A stretch of DNA of 7,339 nucleotides, from contig JAFAGX010000558.1 of the NCBI GenBank assembly GCA_019237515.1, forward strand, positions 1 through 7,339, written 5' to 3'. Numbering within the stretch: position 1 is the first letter of the stretch; every line of letters starts with the position of its first letter. Below the pieces are notes generated by a model that saw only the letters and a list, made by a program, of their open reading frames with translations, did no database searches and was not told the DNA's origin. Shown here in pieces: positions 1 through 5,824 of the stretch. Origin of the DNA: Acidobacteriaceae bacterium. GTDB taxonomy: Bacteria; Acidobacteriota; Terriglobia; Terriglobales; SbA1. The translations under genes were made by a program, and so were the position numbers.

Positions 1-567
1 AGCGGGAGGCACAACGTGCGCAGAGCCTGAAAATGAACCTCCACGCGCAGCATCCGCGCGCCCCAGACCCGCAACTGAGGGAGAAGGCGGTACGGCATCT
101 ACTGTCCCTCCACCCAAAACGCCCGCCGCGTAGCTTCGCGCCATTTGAACTGCCGGCGCCGGAGGCACAACTTGCGACGAAGCCGACGTTACAGAACTTG
201 CGTGTGCGCCAGTGCTTCCGAGCCCACCAACTGAAGGCGGAGGCGGCACTACGGCCATGACTCCGCGGCCCACACCACCGCTGCCAAGGCTCTTTGCAAT
301 TTGAACTGCCGGCGCGGGCGGCACCACTTGCATGCGTCCTGCGCCTTCGAGGGCTCCAACTCCGGAACGCCCGATACCTTTCACCGACGGAGCAGGCGGC
401 ACTATACCGGCACTTCCGCCGCCAAGAGTGCTTCGCATAGCGCTCAAGGTGAGTCCGTGATTATGAAGTGGCAAATCCGGTGCTGGTGCTACGGCCTGCA
501 ACTGGCCAATGTTGATCGTTCCACGATCGTGGATAGCACCGGCAACGGACGGAGCCGGTTGAACGAC
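1..567 (-). repeat. PPxP(S/A)V protein repeats within the GAF/TonB-like gene
   Basis: The encoded protein repeats a short proline motif at residues about 369 (VVQPAPSVAG), 393 (AVAPAPDLP), 423 (IVPPAPSVKGIG), 449 (VVPPAPAVQIA), 474 (VVPPPPSVGGLG), 501 (VVPPAPAVQMA), 526 (AVPPSPSVAGLG) and 553 (VVPPA, cut by the edge). The later copies alternate between a PSVxGxG type and a PAVQxA type, so the full period is about 52 residues. DNA follows this: a 17-base identity occurs at 143-159 and 299-315, exactly 156 bases (52 codons) apart. The rest of each unit is Gly/Ala/Ser-rich and poorly conserved. Such stretches usually form extended, flexible periplasmic spacers. Confidence 0.85.
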
Positions 568-1671
568 GTGGGGCATGCCTGACGTCGGCAAGCGATTTCT
601 GCTCAGGCCTCCAAGTTCCGGCGGCGGTGCAATTGCCGCTATGCCCAACGTCGGCGTCGCCACTTCAGTTCGAGTTGTTGCCGACATCGGGGCCACTGGG
701 AGGGCTGTTGTCCCGCCAATCAGTCGCACCAACCTCAAATTTCCTTTCAGGCTGAGCTTGGGTGGCTGAACATCCGCCTGTTGTGGCGAACTTCGCGTGG
801 ACCCCCGACGAACCGGAATTGCGGGCTGCTCCGCGGACGCTTGCAGAATGTTGGCGCGCGCAGCAGTCGGGCGCGCAGAAGCTGCCGAAGAAGCGGCCTT
901 CCGGGTGGTGGTCGCGGCGTACTCCGATGGTGCATAGTAAATTACATCGGATTGGCTGAAACTGCTTTTCGTAACCAGCCGTGGTTGTGACATTCCGACT
1001 CTCAGGAAAGCGAGTAACAAGACCAGCGCGGTCCCGTGCAGCAGAATCGAATGCCCAAAACGCTGCCAAGGCAACTGCGAAGGCACGAAAACATCCGGCC
1101 AAAAGCGTGCTGGACGTGAAGTCAAGTTTAGCGGTGCCAAGCGCGGAGGACGAACAAGTTCTGTGAGATTTTCCCAGAACACGCGGTAGCGCGGCTCCAA
1201 CTCGAACAGGAGCTTGGGTGCAGGTACGGGTTTGGAAGCAGCCGGTCTTAGCGCGCTTTCGGCCAACTCCTGCACAACGACAAGATCGCCATCATGGAAA
1301 GCAAACCGACGTGAAGAAAAGACTTCTAATAAGCCGACTATTTTCCCGTCAAGCCAAATCGGCGCTGCCAGGATGGATCGAATGCCCAGGCGACGGCAGA
1401 TTGCCGCATCAACCCGGGTATCGCCGTCGATGTTTTCGCAACGCAGGGCCTTGCGGCTGCGGATGCATTCTCCGGAAAACCCTTGACTCACGTCCAGTCG
1501 GCAACCCAACACCGGGGCATGTTCCCCTGCGCTCGCGTGGCAAATCATGGTGCTCTGGTCACCCAGCACGATTGCCGCGGCGTCACCACGGGTTAATAAC
1601 TGGGCCGTTTCAGTGAGCGACTGCAGCTTCAGTTGCACATCGGAGGTGCCGGTTTGGGGGACACGATTCAT
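1..1671 (-). CDS. GAF domain - membrane segment - proline-rich repeat protein (TonB-like architecture), partial at C-terminus
   Basis: Reading the minus strand from ATG at 1671 gives 557 codons without a stop to the window edge; the gene continues beyond base 1. Upstream the frame is closed by TGA near 1792, and no other ATG, GTG or TTG lies between, so this ATG is the start; its ribosome site is weak. Residues about 10-140 look like a GAF domain: GFSGECIRSRKALRC at 64-78, DTRVD at 84-88, CRRLGIRSILAAPIW at 92-106, GLLEVFS at 113-119. One membrane helix follows at about 208-227 (ILLHGTALVLLLAFL), placing GAF in the cytoplasm. From about 230 on, the chain is Ala/Ser/Pro/Gly-rich, and from about 369 it carries PPxPSV or PPxPAV repeats every 24-30 residues. 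Order and composition resemble acidobacterial TonB-like proteins, where such an arm spans the periplasm and ends in a TonB C-terminal domain. That domain is not visible here, so the TonB role is inference. Ligand of the GAF domain is unknown. Confidence 0.85.
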   Translation of the reverse strand, partial: MNRVPQTGTSDVQLKLQSLTETAQLLTRGDAAAIVLGDQSTMICHASAGEHAPVLGCRLDVSQGFSGECIRSRKALRCENIDGDTRVDAAICRRLGIRSILAAPIWLDGKIVGLLEVFSSRRFAFHDGDLVVVQELAESALRPAASKPVPAPKLLFELEPRYRVFWENLTELVRPPRLAPLNLTSRPARFWPDVFVPSQLPWQRFGHSILLHGTALVLLLAFLRVGMSQPRLVTKSSFSQSDVIYYAPSEYAATTTRKAASSAASARPTAARANILQASAEQPAIPVRRGSTRSSPQQADVQPPKLSLKGNLRLVRLIGGTTALPVAPMSATTRTEVATPTLGIAAIAPPPELGGLSRNRLPTSGMPHVVQPAPSVAGAIHDRGTINIGQLQAVAPAPDLPLHNHGLTLSAMRSTLGGGSAGIVPPAPSVKGIGRSGVGALEGAGRMQVVPPAPAVQIAKSLGSGGVGRGVMAVVPPPPSVGGLGSTGAHASSVTSASSQVVPPAPAVQMARSYAAGVLGGGTVDAVPPSPSVAGLGRADAARGGSFSGSAHVVPPA

Positions 1672-2093
1672 CGAAGGTCTTAGCAGGGGGCCAGCTTGCC
1701 ACCGTGCAGCTCTTGCTACGAGTGGCCGATCGGCCCTGTAAAGAAGTTTGTTGCCCGTATTCTCCTTCCGGCAAGTGACCGGAGTACGCCGTCAAGTTCG
1801 CCCTCCCGACCATCACGGCCATGCCTTCTTGGCATCAACGAGTGGCTAAATTGGCGGTCAAGAGTTTGATGCTAGCGTGACCGCCAGGTTCGCTTAAAGT
1901 CCGGTCACCCACGGGAAAAAACCGAAGTAACCACTGGGGTGGGACTCCGCGGCTAGAGGGTTCAGAATCCCAAGATGATAGTCTATTTCAGTCGAATTTC
2001 CAGCTCACGTTGCACTAATGAGTATTCGAACCCCGCCTGTTAGACTAACTTGTTCGCCTCACCGGCTTGCCGTCCGGCCGCGCGAAACCCCTC
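1672..2093. other. Divergent intergenic region, no gene seen
   Basis: These 422 bases separate the minus-strand GAF/TonB-like gene from the plus-strand permease gene and should hold the promoters of both. I see no convincing coding frame, tRNA or terminator. A perfect 9-bp dyad lies at 1852-1886. A smaller hairpin, ATGCC-TTCTT-GGCAT, lies at 1821-1835. CCCAC at 1908-1912 can pair with GTGGG at 1939-1943 in a GC-rich patch that could belong to the permease leader. No sigma-70 promoter with good -35 and -10 boxes at 16-18 base spacing was found on either strand. A GGAAGGAG stretch on the minus strand near 1762-1769 looks like a ribosome site, but no usable start codon follows it in the GAF gene frame. 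Confidence 0.6.
1852..1886. promoter_or_regulatory. Perfect 9-bp inverted repeat, candidate operator
   Basis: TGGCGGTCA at 1852-1860 is mirrored exactly by TGACCGCCA at 1878-1886, with a 17-base spacer. Centre-to-centre distance of the arms is 26 bases. No T-run follows on either strand, so it does not look like an intrinsic terminator. Its position between two divergent genes fits a regulator binding site serving one or both, or a structured leader. No regulator gene is in the window, and the function is inference. Confidence 0.35.
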
Positions 2094-3323
2094 ATGACCA
2101 GCCTCGAAGCTATTCGCCTTGCATTGCAGTCTCTGTGGGCGAACAAGCTTCGTTCGGCGCTCACCCTCCTCGGCGTGGTAATCGGGGTCGCCGCCGTGAT
2201 CGCTGTCGTTACATTTACCAGCGGCATTAATGGCTATGTCGCCCAAAAAATCTTTAATCTCGGGGCAGACGTTTTCCTTATTAGCAAGGTGTCGCCGGTC
2301 ATTACCAATATTGACCAGTTTCTGGAAGGCCAGAAGCGGAAGGACGTCACCATTGAAGATTATGAAGCGGTTCGGGACGCCTGCCAGCATTGTGCCTTCG
2401 TTGGTGCTTCCACGATCAAGATCGACGGCCATGCCAAATATGGCGAGCAATCGATCAGCGACGTCTGGGTTCGTGGCTTCACACCCACCATGGCGCCAAT
2501 CCTCGACATTGACCTGACCGCGGGTCGCATGCTCAACGAGAACGATGAGAACAACCGGTCGAACGTGGCAATCATTGGCAGCGATGTCGTCGACAATCTT
2601 TTTTCTGGCGTAGATCCGCTAAATAAGGAAATCCGTGTCGAAGGCCAGCTCTACACAGTGATTGGAGTCGGGAAGAAACAAGGCACAACGCTCGGCCAGA
2701 GCCGAGATAACTATGTTGCTGTTCCGATCGCGACCTATTTAAAACAATTCGGTTCACATACATCGATCCGAATCTCAGGAAAAGCGAATGGAGTCGGGGC
2801 GCAGTTGGAAGCTGCCATCGATGAAGCGCGCGCGATTATGCGTGCCCGCCGGCACGATCTTCCCGGCAAGCCGGACAGCTTTGCTGCCGAGACAAATGAG
2901 AGTTTTCTCAGCATATGGTCGAATCTGAGCGGCACTTTCTTCATCGTGATGGTCGCGATTGCTTCCATTGCGCTCGTGGTGGGCGGAATCGTCATCATGA
3001 ACATCATGTTGGTTTCGGTCACGGAGCGAACTCGGGAAATTGGGATTCGCAAAGCTATGGGTGCGCGCCGCCGGGATGTACTGATGCAGTTCTTGATTGA
3101 ATCCAGCACGATGGCTTTGGTTGGCGGAATGCTCGGCGTTCTGTTCGGAATTGTGTTCGCCAAGGGAATTACGGCCCTGATCGGAATGCCATCTTCGGTG
3201 AAATTGTGGGCGGTTGCCGCCGCACTCCTGGTTTCGGGCTCCGTGGGTGTGTTTTTCGGAGTTTACCCAGCGCGACGCGCAGCGTTGCTGGATCCAATCG
3301 TGGCACTGCGTTTCGAACTTTAA
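2094..3323 (+). CDS. MacB/FtsX-type ABC transporter permease (first of a tandem pair)
   Basis: Encodes 409 residues from ATG 2094. The frame stays open upstream to a TTG at 2067, but the ATG gives the usual N-terminus (MTSLEAIRLALQSLWANKLRS); neither start has a clear ribosome site. Layout is that of the MacB permease: a short amphipathic start, membrane helix at about 20-42, a large periplasmic domain at about 43-278 (MacB core-type), then three helices at about 281-306, 338-362 and 370-392. Family signatures are visible: [16 protein letters not shown] at 17-32, [22 protein letters not shown] from 302, and YPARRAALLDPIVALR at 391-406. There is no Walker A or B motif, so the ATPase must come from another gene; none is in the window. 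Such permeases work as dimers that use ATP hydrolysis in the cytoplasm to move the periplasmic domain, exporting lipids, peptides or drugs. Substrate here is unknown. It lies 73 bases before a paralogue with which it may form a heterodimer. Confidence 0.93.
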   Translation: MTSLEAIRLALQSLWANKLRSALTLLGVVIGVAAVIAVVTFTSGINGYVAQKIFNLGADVFLISKVSPVITNIDQFLEGQKRKDVTIEDYEAVRDACQHCAFVGASTIKIDGHAKYGEQSISDVWVRGFTPTMAPILDIDLTAGRMLNENDENNRSNVAIIGSDVVDNLFSGVDPLNKEIRVEGQLYTVIGVGKKQGTTLGQSRDNYVAVPIATYLKQFGSHTSIRISGKANGVGAQLEAAIDEARAIMRARRHDLPGKPDSFAAETNESFLSIWSNLSGTFFIVMVAIASIALVVGGIVIMNIMLVSVTERTREIGIRKAMGARRRDVLMQFLIESSTMALVGGMLGVLFGIVFAKGITALIGMPSSVKLWAVAAALLVSGSVGVFFGVYPARRAALLDPIVALRFEL

Positions 3324-3330
3324 GTCGTGG

Positions 3331-3382
3331 GATTTTGTAATTGAGTGATTCGGTCGTTCGTAAATTACACAATTACAAAATC
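3331..3382. repeat. Long AT-rich inverted repeat between the two permease genes
   Basis: Arms of 20 bases at 3331-3350 and 3363-3382 match at 18 of 20 positions, and the outer 13 (GATTTTGTAATTG and CAATTACAAAATC) match perfectly. One of the two mismatches becomes a G-U pair in RNA. The loop is 12 bases (3351-3362). It starts 7 bases after the first permease stop and ends 14 bases before the second permease start. It is strongly AT-rich compared with the flanking genes. Five Ts at 3389-3393 follow 6 bases after the stem, so a weak terminator or attenuator is possible. The low GC of the stem and the gap before the T-run are not typical of a strong intrinsic terminator. A small dispersed intergenic repeat is an alternative. 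No target-site duplication was seen. Confidence 0.85.
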
Positions 3383-3396
3383 AATCAATTTTTATT

Positions 3397-4656
3397 ATGC
3401 GCAGAAGCGATTACGCGGAAATCATCACGATGGCGTTGGAGACCATCCGCAGCAACAAGCTGCGTTCGGCGCTTACTGTGCTTGGCATCGTGATTGGTGT
3501 CGCGGTTGTTATTGGCATTTCGTCGGTCGTCCGCGGATTAAACGATAATGTGAGTAAAGTTGTCACCAGCATCGGTTCGAACATCATCTTTGCTTTCCAC
3601 ATTGAACCATTCAAGTTCGGAATGCCGACGGAAGAGATGCGCAAACGTCGCGAGCTCACATTAGAGGACGCGATGGCCGTCCGAGACCTGCCGCACGTCA
3701 AAGCTGTCACGCCCACCCTGCAGTTCATCCAACGCGAATTTGGCACCGGTACGTACGTTGTCAAATATGGCGATCGCCGGGCGAAGAATACGATTCTCGA
3801 AGGCGATTTGGCCGCGGTAAAGGATGTTTACGACTTCGAATTATCTGCCGGACGCTGGTTCAGCGAGATTGACGATCAATACCACAATCCGGTGATCGTT
3901 CTGGGCAGCGACACGGCCGAAGAACTTTTTCCCAACAGCGATCCTTTGGGAAAACAAATCAATATCGAAGGGCAAACGTTCACGGTGGTTGGCGTCACAG
4001 TGCCGAACAAAAATGTTTTCTCTACCGGCAAGAATCCGAACGATAACGTCGTCTACTTTCCATTGTCAGTTTTTCGCAAGCTGCACCCGGAGCTGAAGCA
4101 ATACTGGATCAGCGCCAAGGCAACCTCGCAACAGGACATGCCAAAGGCCATGGACGAAATTCGCGAGCTTTTGCGCCGCCGCCGCAAGGTGCCTCCAGAC
4201 AAACCTGACAACTTCTCGTTGTTCACCCAGGATTCCCTGGTGCAGGTATGGAATCAGATCACCGGTGCGGTCTTCATCTTTATGTTTGCAGTGTCGAGCG
4301 TAGGTTTGATCGTTGGCGGCGTCGGCGTGATGAATATCATGCTGGTCTCAGTTACAGAGCGCACGCGAGAAATCGGAGTTCGCAAGGCGATCGGCGCTCG
4401 CAAAGGCGATATTTTGTTGCAATTCACGCTCGAGGCGATCACGTTGACTGCGCTCGGAGGCGTCATCGGCGTTCTGGTGGGCGCGGTCATCACTTGGATC
4501 ATTCCTGCGATCTGGTCATCGCTGCCCGCGCGGATGTCGACGTTCTGGACGGTTTTCGGCATCGTGGCTGCCGCCATCGAAGGCCTGTTATTCGGGATCT
4601 ATCCCGCATGGAAAGCGGCCAATCTCGATCCGATTGAATCTTTGCGTTACGAATGA
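3397..4656 (+). CDS. MacB/FtsX-type ABC transporter permease (second of a tandem pair)
   Basis: Encodes 419 residues. ATG 3397 is chosen because the N-terminal helix (about residues 6-20) then aligns with that of the upstream paralogue; ATG 3430 is a possible alternative, and neither has a strong ribosome site. The order is: [16 protein letters not shown] at 20-35 with the first helix at about 24-46, a periplasmic domain at about 47-288, and helices at about 290-315, 346-370 and 383-401. Signatures are [22 protein letters not shown] from 312 and [18 protein letters not shown] at 402-419. There is no nucleotide-binding domain. It closely matches the first permease at both ends and diverges in the periplasmic domain (for example [14 protein letters not shown] at 260-273 against RARRHDLPGKPDSF). 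This suggests duplication followed by specialisation, and possibly a heterodimer. The gene ends 10 bases before the HpnI-like gene. The partner ATPase and the substrate are not indicated. Confidence 0.93.
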   Translation: MRRSDYAEIITMALETIRSNKLRSALTVLGIVIGVAVVIGISSVVRGLNDNVSKVVTSIGSNIIFAFHIEPFKFGMPTEEMRKRRELTLEDAMAVRDLPHVKAVTPTLQFIQREFGTGTYVVKYGDRRAKNTILEGDLAAVKDVYDFELSAGRWFSEIDDQYHNPVIVLGSDTAEELFPNSDPLGKQINIEGQTFTVVGVTVPNKNVFSTGKNPNDNVVYFPLSVFRKLHPELKQYWISAKATSQQDMPKAMDEIRELLRRRRKVPPDKPDNFSLFTQDSLVQVWNQITGAVFIFMFAVSSVGLIVGGVGVMNIMLVSVTERTREIGVRKAIGARKGDILLQFTLEAITLTALGGVIGVLVGAVITWIIPAIWSSLPARMSTFWTVFGIVAAAIEGLLFGIYPAWKAANLDPIESLRYE

Positions 4657-4666
4657 CGCCATACCA

Positions 4667-5824
4667 ATGATCCACGCACTGCTGCGAGGCGTTGAGGTTT
4701 GTGCAATTGTGGGAGCGATTGCAAGTATCGTCTACAACGCTCTGTGCCTCAGTAGCGCCGCTCGCTTTCTGCGCGACCGCCCTGTTTCTGGGGAACCTCG
4801 AGAGCTTCCTGCGATCTCTATTTTGAAGCCTCTTAAGGGAACGGATCCCGAGATGTACGAGTGTTTCCGCAGCCACTGCCTGCAGGATTACGGGGTCTAC
4901 GAGATCATTTTCGGCGTGAGTGATCCAGAGGATCCTGCAATCGAGTTGGTTCAACGACTAAAAACGGAATTTCCGAATCACGCAATCCAGCTTGTGCACT
5001 GTTCGGAAATCTTGGGCAGCAACATAAAAGTCAGCAATCTTGCACAGATGCTGCCCCACGCTCGCTACGACTGTTTAATCGTGAATGACAGCGATATTCG
5101 CGTGCCCCCGGATTATCTACGCTGTGTCATCGCACCTCTGGCCGCGCCGGAAATCGGCCTCGTGACTTGCCCGTATCGCGGAGTTTCCAACAAGACCCTT
5201 GGTTCCAGGCTTGAATCGCTCGGCATCAGCACCGATTTCTTCCCTGGGGTACTTGTAGCCAGAACTATGGAACCTATCAACTTCGGCCTGGGATCGACAC
5301 TTGCGTTTCGCGGTCAGGATCTTGAAGAGATTGGCGGTTTCGAAGCCATTGTTGATTATCTCGCCGACGATTATGAGATTGGACGGCGTATCGCCGAACG
5401 AGGCATGCGCGTTGAACTCTCGCATCTCGTAGTTGAAAGTGTTCTGCCGCGGTACACCGTTGCGGGTTTCTTTGCCCACCAGTTGCGGTGGGCGCGTACC
5501 ATCAAGAATGTGCGCTTCTGGGGGTATGTCGGACTCGTGTTCACGTTCGGTCTAGTGTGGGCGCTGCTGGCGCTTATTCTTGCTCGAGGTGCAATCTGGT
5601 CCTGGGCACTACTCGGAATCACCTTAGCGATGCGTTTCGGAGTTGCGGCTTTTATAAGGAGCAAGGTCCTTCGCGAGTCTCAAAGTCGTTTGTTGTGGTT
5701 ATTGCCGCTACGCGACATCTTGGCATTCTACGTATGGCTGATGAGCTTTGTCGGGCACACAGTGACTTGGCGGGGAACATCCTACACTCTTAAGCAAGGA
5801 AAACTCGCCAGAATGACTTCTTAA
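4667..5824 (+). CDS. hpnI: HpnI-like glycosyltransferase (GT2/ceramide glucosyltransferase-type, probable hopanoid glycosylation)
   Basis: Encodes 385 residues from ATG 4667, 10 bases after the second permease. A TTG at 4634 in the same frame would overlap that gene and is less likely. The N-terminus has a membrane helix (about 8-30), then a GT-A domain: ISILKPLKGTD at 50-60, SDPEDPA at 85-91, the metal-binding VNDSDI at 139-144, the GGFEAIVDYLADDYEIGRR acid region at 223-241, and HQLRWAR at 271-277 in the place of the (Q/R)xxRW motif. Three more hydrophobic segments follow at about 283-305, 309-330 and 346-364, with WRGTSYTL at 368-375 near the end. This matches ceramide glucosyltransferase-like enzymes and the length of HpnI. 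Known HpnI transfers N-acetylglucosamine from UDP-GlcNAc to bacteriohopanetetrol at the cytoplasmic membrane; HpnK then deacetylates the product. No other hpn gene is in the window, so a related lipid acceptor remains possible. The gene symbol is by resemblance only. Confidence 0.78.
   Translation: MIHALLRGVEVCAIVGAIASIVYNALCLSSAARFLRDRPVSGEPRELPAISILKPLKGTDPEMYECFRSHCLQDYGVYEIIFGVSDPEDPAIELVQRLKTEFPNHAIQLVHCSEILGSNIKVSNLAQMLPHARYDCLIVNDSDIRVPPDYLRCVIAPLAAPEIGLVTCPYRGVSNKTLGSRLESLGISTDFFPGVLVARTMEPINFGLGSTLAFRGQDLEEIGGFEAIVDYLADDYEIGRRIAERGMRVELSHLVVESVLPRYTVAGFFAHQLRWARTIKNVRFWGYVGLVFTFGLVWALLALILARGAIWSWALLGITLAMRFGVAAFIRSKVLRESQSRLLWLLPLRDILAFYVWLMSFVGHTVTWRGTSYTLKQGKLARMTS

Noticed and set aside
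665..1102. 145-codon minus-strand frame (MAGCFRAFAVALAAFWAFDSAARD...)
   Set aside because: It lies wholly inside the long GAF/TonB-like gene on the same strand in another frame; the long frame has a clear GAF domain and repeats, so this is a shadow.
1610..1822. 70-codon minus-strand frame in the intergenic region overlapping the start of the GAF gene
   Set aside because: It overlaps the GAF gene in another frame, and its composition shows no recognisable domain; it is most likely chance.
1951..1972. GGTTCAGAATCC, similar to a tRNA T-arm
   Set aside because: It has one extra base in the loop, and no acceptor stem, D-arm or anticodon arm can be drawn around it.
1900..1975. Stretch with some resemblance to a GEMM (cyclic-di-GMP) riboswitch or cobalamin riboswitch elements (CACCCACGGG, GTGGGACT, CCACTGG)
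   Set aside because: The key conserved blocks and helices do not line up; only one short 5-bp pairing is clear. An Infernal search with the Rfam GEMM and cobalamin models would decide.
2067..2093. Upstream TTG start for the first permease, adding 9 residues
   Set aside because: No ribosome site, and the extension is unlike the family N-terminus; ATG 2094 gives the expected start.
2735..3163. 142-codon minus-strand frame opposite the first permease
   Set aside because: Antisense shadow of a well-supported permease gene; the residue pattern mirrors the membrane helices.
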